Positions 1-7,529 of a stretch of DNA of 12,579 nt are shown here, one piece after another; the first letter of the stretch is position 1; the number at the start of each line of letters is the position of its first letter. Made by a program: the position numbers and the translations under genes. A model generated the notes under the pieces. The model worked only from the letters and a program-made list of their open reading frames with translations. It was not told the origin of the DNA and did no database searches. This DNA is from UMGS973 sp045599945. GTDB lineage: Bacteria > Bacillota > Clostridia > Peptostreptococcales > Anaerovoracaceae. The stretch spans positions 1 through 12,579 of the forward strand of contig JAZRWY010000035.1 of NCBI GenBank assembly GCA_045599945.1. The letters run 5' to 3'.

Positions 1-40
1 AACAGGCGTTACCGGACCTGAATCGGTAACGCCTGTTTTT
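1..40. terminator. Rho-independent terminator downstream of the rluD-like gene
   Basis: Positions 1-14 and 24-37 form a perfect 14-bp inverted repeat around a 9-nt loop, followed on the plus strand by a T run to position 40. The U-tract orientation best serves a plus-strand gene lying to the left of the window. The rluD-like gene ends at 60 on the minus strand and has no other hairpin, so the element may act in both directions. The minus-strand U tract would lie outside the window, so this cannot be confirmed. Confidence 0.8.
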
Positions 41-59
41 CTGTGATGCTTTGTTACTA

Positions 60-956
60 TTATTTTCTAAGTTTTTCAATGAGCCTCTCCATGTCCTCGA
101 AGAGTGGCCCCTCAAGGCATATTCTTTCATCTGTAACGGGATGATTAAATTCCAGATATCTGGAATGAAGCATCTGCCGGGAAGCAAGGAAAGGATCCTC
201 ACCTCCATAGAGGATGTCTCCAAGGACAGGATATCCGATATGAGCCATGTGAACCCTGATCTGATGTGTTCGTCCGGTTTCGAGGAGTAACTCGACGAGA
301 GAGTGTTTTTTGTACCTCTCAAGGACAGTATAGTGGGTGACAGAAGGATATCCTCCTTCCAGCATGACACCACGTTCCACATGTTCCGGGTCCGGCCTTC
401 CGATTGGAACATCAATGGTTCCATGATCTTCCGCTACAATACCCTTTACAATGGCGACATATCTTTTTCTTACGGTATTTGCCTTCATCTGCTTCATGAA
501 GCTGTCCTGCGTGTGTGATCTTTTGGCAACCACCAGAAGTCCGGAGGTGTCCATGTCCAGCCGGTTGGCAAATCTCACTTTGAAGACCTGTCCGGTCTCC
601 TCCATGTAGTGCTGAATGCCGTTGGCCATGGTATGGGTCGGATGTCCTCTGGTCGGATGAACGATGATTCCGGGCTGCTTATTGACCACAAGCACATCAT
701 CATCTTCATATACCGGATATACCGGAATTGTCGGGTCCGGCTCAAAGTCTGACTTTTCATCGGGAAGGACAACCGTGAGTTCATCTCCGATTGCGCCTTT
801 TACCCAGCCGGGGTAGGATATGCCGTTCAGATAGGTTGCCTGATTCTTCTTTACTTTTGTCATGAGCCTGGAAGAAAAATGAAACTCTCTTTTTACAATA
901 TTCCGGATGGGAGTATCGATATCTTCCTCGGTAATGATATATCTGAATGTTTTCAT
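60..956 (-). CDS. RluA/RluD-family 23S rRNA pseudouridine synthase
   Basis: This 298-residue protein should isomerise specific uridines in large-subunit rRNA to pseudouridine in the cytoplasm. An S4-like RNA-binding region lies at about residues 15-65. The catalytic signature NRLDMDTSG is at 131-139, with Asp134 as the expected nucleophile. The later family motif TGRTHQIRVH is at 227-236. The start ATG is preceded by AGGAG at 966-970 with 9-nt spacing, and this RBS overlaps the nadK stop codon, so translation is probably coupled. It resembles the B. subtilis YjbO/YlyB group of RluD-like enzymes, and YjbO lies beside NAD kinase there too. The exact target uridine cannot be read from sequence, so no gene symbol is given. 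The Asn before Arg-Leu-Asp, where many members have His, is to my knowledge common in Firmicute paralogues. Confidence 0.95.
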   Translation of the reverse strand: MKTFRYIITEEDIDTPIRNIVKREFHFSSRLMTKVKKNQATYLNGISYPGWVKGAIGDELTVVLPDEKSDFEPDPTIPVYPVYEDDDVLVVNKQPGIIVHPTRGHPTHTMANGIQHYMEETGQVFKVRFANRLDMDTSGLLVVAKRSHTQDSFMKQMKANTVRKRYVAIVKGIVAEDHGTIDVPIGRPDPEHVERGVMLEGGYPSVTHYTVLERYKKHSLVELLLETGRTHQIRVHMAHIGYPVLGDILYGGEDPFLASRQMLHSRYLEFNHPVTDERICLEGPLFEDMERLIEKLRK

Positions 957-968
957 TTCAAACTGCTC

Positions 969-1775
969 CTATAGGAATTTTTCCATAACCTTATTCCAGA
1001 AGTCGTAGCCTTCGAATCGGAGAACATTGACTGTTTTGCTGGAAAGCTCCACACGGATTTCCGTGATATTCTCATAATAGGATTCGCAGCTGTCGTTTGT
1101 AATGAGAAGGGTTCTTTTATCCCTGTAATTTCTTGGTGTAATAATAATCGGGATATCCATGGGAACAATCATGCTCGATGTAAAGGAACGATAGGCATTG
1201 GTATTCATCGGCGAAATCGGTGTAACCTGAAGGGCGCGGATGCGTGGATCCACGATGCTCCCATGAAGGGAATAGTTGTATGCTGTAGATCCTGCTGGCG
1301 TTGAAATCAGAACACCGTCACCGGAGAATTTTTCCATGAACGAATCACCGATGCAGATATCCAGATGTGTTGTATGGTTGACATGTGCACCGCGGATTAC
1401 AATTTCATTGAGACCTCTATGGACATATTCATCTGTCTCCGTCTGAATGGTAGCTTTTACTGTGGAAAGCTCCTGGATTGTATAATCTCCCCGGACATAT
1501 GATTCTACAAAGAATCCGATATCATCCGGATCCACTTCCTGGAAGAATCCAAGATGCCCTGTATTAATTCCGATAAAAGGAATGGTAGGGAAGTTGTGTT
1601 CCTGGATTGCTTTCAGAAGCCTTCCGTCTCCGCCGATGGTAATATTGAGCTCAGCGGTTTTATCATAAGTTTCCGGAAGGATGAACCCCGCGTTTTCCAG
1701 TTCTTTTTTCAGAAGTCCGGCGACTTCTGCAGAATATGAGTTATTGTTTTTTATGATATTAATCACTCTTGCCAT
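969..1775 (-). CDS. nadK: NAD kinase (ATP/polyphosphate-NAD+ 2'-phosphotransferase)
   Basis: This 268-residue enzyme phosphorylates NAD+ to NADP+ and so sets the NADPH supply for biosynthesis. The diagnostic GGDG motif is at residues 48-51, the NE pair at 123-124, and the conserved block SGDGVLISTPAGSTAYN at 151-167. The length fits the short Bacilli-type enzymes. The ATG at 1775 lies inside the end of pepF (13-nt overlap, 1763-1775) with a GAGGAA Shine-Dalgarno inside pepF, so the two are cotranscribed and probably translationally coupled. The residue after GGDG is Arg52, where the usual residue is Thr; the rest of the motif is intact. Identification is firm; preference for ATP or polyphosphate cannot be told. 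Confidence 0.96.
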   Translation of the reverse strand: MARVINIIKNNNSYSAEVAGLLKKELENAGFILPETYDKTAELNITIGGDGRLLKAIQEHNFPTIPFIGINTGHLGFFQEVDPDDIGFFVESYVRGDYTIQELSTVKATIQTETDEYVHRGLNEIVIRGAHVNHTTHLDICIGDSFMEKFSGDGVLISTPAGSTAYNYSLHGSIVDPRIRALQVTPISPMNTNAYRSFTSSMIVPMDIPIIITPRNYRDKRTLLITNDSCESYYENITEIRVELSSKTVNVLRFEGYDFWNKVMEKFL

Positions 1776-3547
1776 AACAGTTCCTCAAACTCGTCAACGA
1801 GTTTCTCAAATACTTTCATTGCATCTTCAATTGGTTTTGTTTCTGCCATGTCCACGCCGGCAATCTTCAGAAGTTCAATCGGATGATTGCTGTCTCCGGT
1901 GGTCAGAAACTCTTTATATTTCTCCGGACTGTCCTTCAGAATCATTTCAGATATTGCAGTTGCTGCAGAATAGCCGGTTGCATACTGGTAGACATAGAAG
2001 GCGTTATAGAAATGGGGAATTCTTGACCACTCATAACGGATGTATTCATCGTCAGAAACAGCATCCCCGAAATATTTTCTGTTCAGTTCTTCGTAGGTAT
2101 CATTCAGATAATCTGCCGTCAGAGGATTTCCAGCCTCCACATGCTTATGGGTCAGATCTTCAAATTCTGCGAACATGGTCTGACGGAACAGTGTGGTTCT
2201 GAATTCTTCGATGTGCATGTTGATGAGATACTTCTTCATCTCAGGATCATCCGTATGGTCCATAAGATAATGCATCAATAGAGATTCATTGACAGTCGAT
2301 GCCACCTCAGCGGTAAAAATGGAATGTGAACCATAGATAAAGGGCTGAACTTCTCTGGTATAGCTCGAATGCATGGAGTGACCCATCTCGTGGACCAGAG
2401 TAAATGCATCTTTTAATGTTCCTGCAAAATTCATCAGGATATACGGCATGGAGTCATAGGAACCGAAGCTGTATGCACCGCTTGTCTTGCCTTCATTTTC
2501 AAAGACATCAATCCATCCCGCGGAGATTCCCCGGTTCATCCGTTCCAGATATTCTTCTCCTAGCGGCGCCAGCGCCTTGTTTGCCAATTCAACCGTTTCT
2601 TCAAATGTCATTTCCTGTTTTGGCAGCTTCACAAGAGGAACATAGACATCATGCATTTTCAGTTCATCAAGCTCCAGAATCTTTTTTCTCAGTTCCAGAT
2701 ATCTGTGGAGCACCGGCAGATAGCTGTTTACGACCTGAATCAGATGGTCGTAGACTTCTCCCGGAATGTTATCGCCGGAAAGTGCTGCAGCTCTTGCACT
2801 GTCAAACTTTCTGAGTCTAGCACCGACCACATCCGTCTTCACATTGTAGGAATAGGCGGATGATATGGTATTGATATGATTCTTAAAGGTCTCATACATA
2901 TGAGTGAATGCTTCTTTTCTGACATTCCTGTCATGAGATTCCATGTAACGGATATAGTTTCCATGGGTCAGTTCCACCTGCTTTCCGTCTTCATCTGTAA
3001 TGGTGCCGAATGTAAGGTCTGCATTGTTCAGCATGGTAAAGATGTCCTGCGGTCCGCCCAGCACTTCTCCAAGCTGTGCGAGAATGTTTTCTTCTGCCGC
3101 GGTCAGAATATGCTGTTTCTGCCGTAATACCTCCTTTAGGTAGAATTCGTAGAGTTTTAGACCTTCTTCCTCTTCAAGAAACAAAAGAATCTTCGCTTCA
3201 TCGGCTGCCAGAAGTTCCGGTGTAAAAAAAGCGGAGGTAGCCTGCACCTTTGCAATGGCAGCATGGCACCGGTCTGTCATGCCCTGGTATCTGGAGACCG
3301 AATTGTCTTCGTCTCTTCTCATCCTGGCATATACATAGGCTTTTTCAAGAGCCAGCCACATTTCATCCTTTTTCTGAAGTGCTTCCAGTAGAATGGACGC
3401 GCTTTCCGTGAGCCTTCCGGCATATCCGAGAAACTCTTCTGAGAGGTTTTGTGCTTTTTTCAGGTCTTCCTCCCAGAGATTTTCATCCGGATACATGGCT
3501 TCAATGTTCCATTTGTATCTGTCATCTATATCTATTCTCTTTGTCAT
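1763..3547 (-). CDS. pepF: Oligoendopeptidase F (M3 family zinc metallopeptidase)
   Basis: This 594-residue cytoplasmic zinc peptidase cleaves short oligopeptides and takes part in peptide turnover. The zinc site HEMGH is at residues 386-390, followed by the third-ligand region TAEVAST with Glu414, 24 residues after Glu387/His-box as usual for M3. The C-terminal aromatic stretch PHFYNAFYVYQYATG (about 511-525) is the family's substrate-binding segment. Length is typical of PepF (about 600). The frame stays open upstream to 3649, but the ATG at 3547 was chosen because GGAGG (3554-3558) sits 6 nt before it and the protein then begins as family members do. It is the first gene of the pepF-nadK-rluD operon and has a promoter at about 3584-3612. 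Nothing in it looks degenerate. Confidence 0.97.
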   Translation of the reverse strand: MTKRIDIDDRYKWNIEAMYPDENLWEEDLKKAQNLSEEFLGYAGRLTESASILLEALQKKDEMWLALEKAYVYARMRRDEDNSVSRYQGMTDRCHAAIAKVQATSAFFTPELLAADEAKILLFLEEEEGLKLYEFYLKEVLRQKQHILTAAEENILAQLGEVLGGPQDIFTMLNNADLTFGTITDEDGKQVELTHGNYIRYMESHDRNVRKEAFTHMYETFKNHINTISSAYSYNVKTDVVGARLRKFDSARAAALSGDNIPGEVYDHLIQVVNSYLPVLHRYLELRKKILELDELKMHDVYVPLVKLPKQEMTFEETVELANKALAPLGEEYLERMNRGISAGWIDVFENEGKTSGAYSFGSYDSMPYILMNFAGTLKDAFTLVHEMGHSMHSSYTREVQPFIYGSHSIFTAEVASTVNESLLMHYLMDHTDDPEMKKYLINMHIEEFRTTLFRQTMFAEFEDLTHKHVEAGNPLTADYLNDTYEELNRKYFGDAVSDDEYIRYEWSRIPHFYNAFYVYQYATGYSAATAISEMILKDSPEKYKEFLTTGDSNHPIELLKIAGVDMAETKPIEDAMKVFEKLVDEFEELLWQE

Positions 3548-3562
3548 TTTTAGCCTCCGTAG

Positions 3563-3591
3563 TTGAATATTGTCCGATTTTCCATTATACT
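3563..3591 (+). promoter_or_regulatory. Predicted sigma-A promoter for the four-gene operon
   Basis: TTGAAT (3563-3568) and TATACT (3586-3591) are separated by 17 nt. This is a good sigma-A promoter, predicting a start near 3598 and a leader of about 37 nt before the ATG at 3635. It is the only clear plus-strand promoter before the four overlapping genes that follow. Confidence 0.65.
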
Positions 3592-3612
3592 GACAACATA
3601 TTATATCATAAA
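3584..3612 (-). promoter_or_regulatory. Predicted sigma-A promoter for pepF-nadK-rluD
   Basis: On the minus strand a perfect TATAAT (3584-3589) lies 17 nt downstream of a weak -35, TTTATG (3607-3612). Transcription would start near 3577, leaving a leader of about 30 nt before the pepF ATG. A second TATAAT at 3600-3605 lacks a convincing -35. The -10 overlaps the -10 of the opposing plus-strand promoter. Confidence 0.5.
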
Positions 3613-3634
3613 TATCATGGCAGGAGAAACAATA

Positions 3635-4246
3635 ATGGAATTCAGTCACTTATTTGAAATACTAGATATCGAAGAAATCGAAGACTTTAAATATTTCGAT
3701 AATCTTGCAGCGCTTCTGGAAACAGAAGAAGATCTGGAGTTTGAGGAGATCTATCAGCTGATCAGCCAGGTGGATCTGGAGAGCCTTTCGGGACTGATCA
3801 AAGATTATTTTGAAGATATGATGAGCGGCATACCCGATGATGAAACAGAGCTTTTCATGCTTGTGGATAACATTCAGAGAGCACTTCTTGGCATATGTGC
3901 AAATCCGGAGGATGAAAACCAGCTGGTGCATCTGACAGAAGAGATCTGCAAGTTCAGAAACTGGTACAATTTTGATACGGATGTCATATGTACCAATCAG
4001 AAGAATGGTGATAAACAGATTTTAAGGATCAAAGACGCACTGATTGTCTACCGGATGGAAAAACTCAGACAGGCAAGGTGTTTCTATGATTTTTCTGACT
4101 GCCTGAACTATGAACTGGATGAATATGTGATCTCTCTGGGAGCCCCTGAAGAGTACGACAGCTATGACTATACTTCAGGCAGGGAGGAGGAAGCACTTCT
4201 GGAAAGCGACTTCCTTTATGATGATGAATATAGAGATGAGCAGTAG
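3635..4246 (+). CDS. Very acidic protein of unknown function
   Basis: I do not recognise a family for this 203-residue protein. By hand count it has about 54 Asp/Glu against about 15 Lys/Arg (net near -39). Acidic stretches lie at residues 11-40 and in the C-terminal 40 residues (rich in E, D and Y), with a less charged middle. There is no signal peptide or membrane segment, so it should be cytoplasmic and largely helical at the N-terminus. The frame is open back to 3563, but the ATG at 3635 is preferred because AGGAG (3622-3626) lies 8 nt before it; an ATG at 3617 is possible but poorly placed. It is the first gene of the operon and its last 11 nt overlap the next gene. An acidic adaptor, inhibitor or partner role would be a guess. 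Confidence 0.85.
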   Translation: MEFSHLFEILDIEEIEDFKYFDNLAALLETEEDLEFEEIYQLISQVDLESLSGLIKDYFEDMMSGIPDDETELFMLVDNIQRALLGICANPEDENQLVHLTEEICKFRNWYNFDTDVICTNQKNGDKQILRIKDALIVYRMEKLRQARCFYDFSDCLNYELDEYVISLGAPEEYDSYDYTSGREEEALLESDFLYDDEYRDEQ

Positions 4247-5129
4247 TTACAGAAAAGGGATTCTGGCAGCGCTTTCCTGCGCCGTCTTATGGGGTGTTCT
4301 GCCCCTGTACTGGCAGAGTCTCCGGCCCATACCTTCCGATGTCATCATCTATTACAGAATTTTCCTTGTAGGTCTGGTCTGTTTCCTGGCTTCCCTTGGA
4401 ATCTATGGATGGAAAGAGATCATCGCGCCATTCAAGGATAAAAAATTGATCCTAAGAACAGCTTTTGCTGGACTGGTTGTAACTTTTAACTGGTCTCTGT
4501 ATATCTGGGCCATCAATGCAGATTTCGTCATCCAGACGGCAATCGGCTACTACATCGAGCCGCTGGTTGTCTGCCTGTTCGGCTTTATCATATTCAAGGA
4601 AGAATTGGAAAAGCATGTTGCCATTGCACTTTCTTTTGCCGCCATGGGACTCATTGTCATATTGATTCATTTCGGACAGTTTCCATCCATAGCACTGGGG
4701 CTTTCCGTATCTTTTGCAGTCTATGCGGCTTTGAAGAAGACCAATCACATGCCGCCTCTGATCTCATTGTTTTATGAGACGGTTTTTCTGATGCCCATTG
4801 CACTAGGTATCATTCTATATCTGGAAGCTACAGGAGTAGGCGCACTTGGAGCAGGAGAGCCATACCAATATGGTCTCATGCTTCTTTGCGGACTTCTCAC
4901 AGCCATACCGCTTGGACTGTTTGGATTCAGTACCCAGCGGTGTCCGCTGTCTGTACTGGGGCTCATTGAATATGTTTCACCATCCATTACACTGCTTCTT
5001 GGCATTTTTGTAATGGGAGAACCATTTGACAGGATTCAGCTCATATCTTTTATCATTATCTGGATCGGACTTATATTCTTTACAAAAGGAGAAATGCAAA
5101 ATGACAGAATTAAAGAAAGCAATATTTGA
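4236..5129 (+). CDS. rarD: RarD-type EamA/DMT-superfamily permease
   Basis: This 297-residue membrane protein has about ten hydrophobic segments covering most of its length and belongs to the drug/metabolite transporter superfamily. RarD-specific landmarks are KGILAALSCAVLWGVLPLYW near residues 7-26, NWSLYIWAIN at 85-94, the following GYYIEPLV at 104-111, and the C-terminal LGLIEYVSPS/GEPF block at about 241-263. E. coli RarD was named for a chloramphenicol-related phenotype, but the natural substrate of the family is not settled. The ATG at 4236 gives the usual RarD N-terminus and overlaps the upstream gene by 11 nt. No strong RBS precedes it, so it probably depends on translational coupling. 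An ATG at 4218 would add six residues and cannot be excluded. Confidence 0.9.
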   Translation: MSSSYRKGILAALSCAVLWGVLPLYWQSLRPIPSDVIIYYRIFLVGLVCFLASLGIYGWKEIIAPFKDKKLILRTAFAGLVVTFNWSLYIWAINADFVIQTAIGYYIEPLVVCLFGFIIFKEELEKHVAIALSFAAMGLIVILIHFGQFPSIALGLSVSFAVYAALKKTNHMPPLISLFYETVFLMPIALGIILYLEATGVGALGAGEPYQYGLMLLCGLLTAIPLGLFGFSTQRCPLSVLGLIEYVSPSITLLLGIFVMGEPFDRIQLISFIIIWIGLIFFTKGEMQNDRIKESNI

Positions 5130-6009
5130 AGAACGTGAAGGCTATGACAGATTTTCTTTTCCTGAAAATCTGATCCGTGTAACAGCAGGAACAGGAGGAG
5201 AAGCCATCCTTCTTGATACTTTTGAAAAGACGGCGCTCTTTGATACCGGCATGGCATACTGCGCCGGGGAGATGTGTCAGAATCTCAGAAAGGCACTGAA
5301 CGGAAGACCTCTCGATTACATCTTCATCTCCCACAGCCATTATGATCACATGGGAGCTTTATCCCATGTGCAGAAGGAATTTCCGGAGGCGAAAGTTGCT
5401 GCTTCTGCAAAAGCCGCCAAGGTATTTTCCTCTGCAACAGCAAGAAGCGTCATGAATGCGCTTTCCAATGAAGCAAGAGAGCTTTATTCCGATCGAAAAG
5501 ATGAAGTTGTCATTGGAGACATGCATGTGGATCTCATCTGTGGAGAAGGAGACATCGTCGACCTTGGCGGAGCAGAAGTAAAGGTCTATGAAACAAAAGG
5601 GCATACGGACTGCTGTCTTTCCTATCTGGTGGAACCAATCAGCGTTCTTTTTACATCAGAGAGTACAGGCGTCGTTCAGGACCGGTTCACCGTAACTTCT
5701 GCAATTCTCAAATCTTATGATGACTGCGTGGCATCTGCAGAAAAATGCAGAGACCTTCATGCTGTCCATCTGATCATTCCGCATTATGGATATATTCCTT
5801 CCGAAGCAAATGAAACATATTTCAGCAGATTTCTGGAAGAAATCAAAGCAGAAAAAGATTTTGTTCAGAGCTGGTATGCAAAAGGTCTTTCGGAAGAAGA
5901 AGTTCTTGAAAAATATACCGAAAGAAACTGGACCAGTGAGCGGGAAAAAGAGCAGCCCATTGAAGCATTTCTTACCAATGCCAGAGTTACGGTAAAGGTG
6001 CTGAAATGA
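5101..6009 (+). CDS. Metallo-beta-lactamase-fold hydrolase
   Basis: This 302-residue cytoplasmic protein has the MBL fold, whose members hydrolyse or oxidise a wide range of substrates with a di-metal centre. The HSHYDH motif is at residues 78-83, the next ligand His168 in KGHTDC, and the last His228 in IPHYG. The position that is usually a bridging Asp (FTGD-like) reads FTSEST at 184-189, so Glu187 seems to replace it. About 70 residues after the last ligand are charged and helical. The ATG at 5101 has AGGAG at 5087-5091 and a 9-nt spacer. It lies inside the end of rarD (29-nt overlap), and the downstream protease start overlaps its stop by 4 nt. The substrate is unknown; I see no lipid-anchor, lactonase or glyoxalase-II hallmark. 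Confidence 0.9.
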   Translation: MTELKKAIFEEREGYDRFSFPENLIRVTAGTGGEAILLDTFEKTALFDTGMAYCAGEMCQNLRKALNGRPLDYIFISHSHYDHMGALSHVQKEFPEAKVAASAKAAKVFSSATARSVMNALSNEARELYSDRKDEVVIGDMHVDLICGEGDIVDLGGAEVKVYETKGHTDCCLSYLVEPISVLFTSESTGVVQDRFTVTSAILKSYDDCVASAEKCRDLHAVHLIIPHYGYIPSEANETYFSRFLEEIKAEKDFVQSWYAKGLSEEEVLEKYTERNWTSEREKEQPIEAFLTNARVTVKVLK

Positions 6010-6797
6010 GTAGAACCGTCAGATGCTCCATCCTGATCGCTGCAGCAGTCCTGGTACTTTCCGCCGTCATCTTCCTGGTTCCGCAGGTTCATGAGAATCA
6101 GTGTAAAGGCAGAATCTGTGATGATGTGGACGAACATTTCCTCAATGCAGTCCTTCTCATTGTCGGAGAGAATGCATCAGCCGATGGATTAGTATCATAT
6201 AGCGCAGGAGCGTCCGGTTTTGTTGTGAAGAAAAGCGGAAATACATATTATGCGGTAACAGCATGTCATGTGGTGGACGGAAATGACAGAAACCTGGCAA
6301 TCTCCTACGGGACTCCCGGATACAGGGAATATAACGGGGAAGAGGATGTGCATCTTTCGGCAGCAGAGTATTATGATCTTTTTCCGGAACTTTCTGTCAT
6401 CCAGAGAGATGAAGAAAATGATCTGGCACTGGTGTCCTTCGTCTCTGATTACAGATTTGACATGCTTTCCATTTCACCTTCCGGCGCTCAGAAAGGAGAA
6501 TCTGTCCGCTCCATCGGACATCCGGTTAATGCTGATCTGAAGCATTTTACCTGCTATAGCGGCAGAATGAAAAGTGATGAAGAAAAGGATATCACCTTTG
6601 GCGGACGGGAATCCCAGAAGGTCCTGATTCATGATGCATTTACGGATAACGGCTCCAGCGGCGGACCTGTCATCAATGACAAAGGAGAGGTTGTCGGCAT
6701 GAATGTTGGAGGAGGAGAAACCATTCTCGGTCATTTTCGCTGCTCGTACATGGTATCTGCAGAGAACCTGCAGAAACTGCTGGAACCATTGAAATAA
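6006..6797 (+). CDS. Membrane-anchored trypsin-like serine protease without PDZ domain
   Basis: This 263-residue protein starts with one hydrophobic segment (about residues 7-27) that should act as a signal anchor and place the protease domain outside the membrane. The chymotrypsin-fold triad is visible: His88 in AVTACHVVDG, Asp139 in ENDLALV and Ser218 in DNGSSGGPVIN. The chain ends soon after the protease domain, so it lacks the PDZ domains of HtrA/DegP. The start overlaps the upstream stop as ATGA (6006-6009), typical of translational coupling. A strong terminator follows, making it the last gene of the operon. It is probably a cell-envelope quality-control or processing protease; its substrate is not apparent. 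The triad is intact, so it should be active. Confidence 0.9.
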   Translation: MSRTVRCSILIAAAVLVLSAVIFLVPQVHENQCKGRICDDVDEHFLNAVLLIVGENASADGLVSYSAGASGFVVKKSGNTYYAVTACHVVDGNDRNLAISYGTPGYREYNGEEDVHLSAAEYYDLFPELSVIQRDEENDLALVSFVSDYRFDMLSISPSGAQKGESVRSIGHPVNADLKHFTCYSGRMKSDEEKDITFGGRESQKVLIHDAFTDNGSSGGPVINDKGEVVGMNVGGGETILGHFRCSYMVSAENLQKLLEPLK

Positions 6798-6802
6798 TCA
6801 AG

Positions 6803-6830
6803 ACTCTACCTTACGTAGGTGGAGTTTTTT
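6803..6830 (+). terminator. Rho-independent terminator of the four-gene operon
   Basis: Arms 6803-6811 and 6817-6825 form a 9-bp stem with one G-T pair and a 5-nt loop, followed by a T run through 6830. It lies 6 nt after the protease stop codon. Confidence 0.85.
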
Positions 6831-6871
6831 CTTTTGGAAAGATACACTTGGGGAGAAAGGAAGGTGAAAAA

Positions 6872-7510
6872 ATGTTTACACCCATAGATTTCAAAACATG
6901 GAACAGAAGAGAAATCTTCTATTATTTCAGCGAGATGGCGCCAACCGGATATTCGCTTACAGTAGACCTTGACATTACAGAATTCAGGAAAAGAGTAAAA
7001 GAAAAAGAATGCAGATTTTTCCCTGCATATCTCTGGCTGGTAACGAAATGTCTGATGGAGCAGGAGGAATTCAAGCTGGCTTATGAAGATGAGGTTCTTG
7101 GCTACTATGATACATTGACTCCGCTTTATGCGGCCTATCATGAGGATGATCATACCTTTTCTCTCATGTGGACAGAATATGATGAGGATTTTGAAACATT
7201 TCATGCTTCATATCTTAAGAATCAGGATAGCTTTGGAGCGAATCACGGCATTCTTTCTCAGCCTAAGACACCTCCGCCGCCCAATGCATATACGGTATCC
7301 TGCGTTCCGTGGATCAGCTTTTCTCACTTTGCTGTTCACAGCTATGAGAATAAAAAGTATTTCTTTCCATCCGTAGAAGCTGGAAAATTCAGAGCAGAAG
7401 GGGAGCGCCTTCTGATGCCGCTTTCCATCACCTGCCATCATGCCGCTGCCGACGGATATCACGTACAGCTGTTTCTTCAAAGACTGCAGGAGGAAATGGA
7501 TAAATTTTAA
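6872..7510 (+). CDS. Type-A chloramphenicol acetyltransferase (CatA)-like protein
   Basis: This 212-residue protein has the length and layout of type-A CAT, the trimeric cytoplasmic enzyme that moves acetyl from acetyl-CoA to chloramphenicol. The N-terminus WNRREIF (10-16) matches the CAT start, and the block CHHAAADGYH (188-197) holds the catalytic His190 and structural Asp194. PLYAAYHEDDHTFSLMW (84-100) and PWISFSHF (146-153) also follow the family. In the last block, the residue that is Ser148 in CAT-III aligns by eye with His152. The ATG at 6872 has a GGAAGGTG Shine-Dalgarno at about 6859-6866. It lies just after the operon terminator; only a weak promoter (TGGAGT 6820-6825, TACACT 6843-6848), overlapping the terminator, could serve it. 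Whether it gives resistance is unknown, and it may act on another substrate. Confidence 0.88.
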   Translation: MFTPIDFKTWNRREIFYYFSEMAPTGYSLTVDLDITEFRKRVKEKECRFFPAYLWLVTKCLMEQEEFKLAYEDEVLGYYDTLTPLYAAYHEDDHTFSLMWTEYDEDFETFHASYLKNQDSFGANHGILSQPKTPPPPNAYTVSCVPWISFSHFAVHSYENKKYFFPSVEAGKFRAEGERLLMPLSITCHHAAADGYHVQLFLQRLQEEMDKF

Positions 7511-7529
7511 GCCGCAGGATGCGGCTTTT
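7509..7529 (+). terminator. Compact terminator between convergent genes
   Basis: Arms 7509-7516 and 7520-7527 pair perfectly (8 bp, mostly G-C) around a 3-nt loop, followed by TTTT on the plus strand. The hairpin begins inside the stop codon of the CAT-like gene and ends one base before the stop codon of the convergent lipoprotein gene. On the minus strand the downstream sequence is TTAAAATTT, so termination in that direction should be weaker. Confidence 0.75.

Noticed and set aside
1681..2202. Plus-strand open frame opposite nadK and pepF
   Set aside because: It is antisense to two conserved genes, has a Ser/Arg/Gln-rich composition typical of a shadow frame, and shows no domain.
3548..3649. 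N-terminal extension of pepF up to 3649
   Set aside because: The ATG at 3547 has GGAGG at ideal spacing and gives the family's normal N-terminus; the extension runs through the promoter region.
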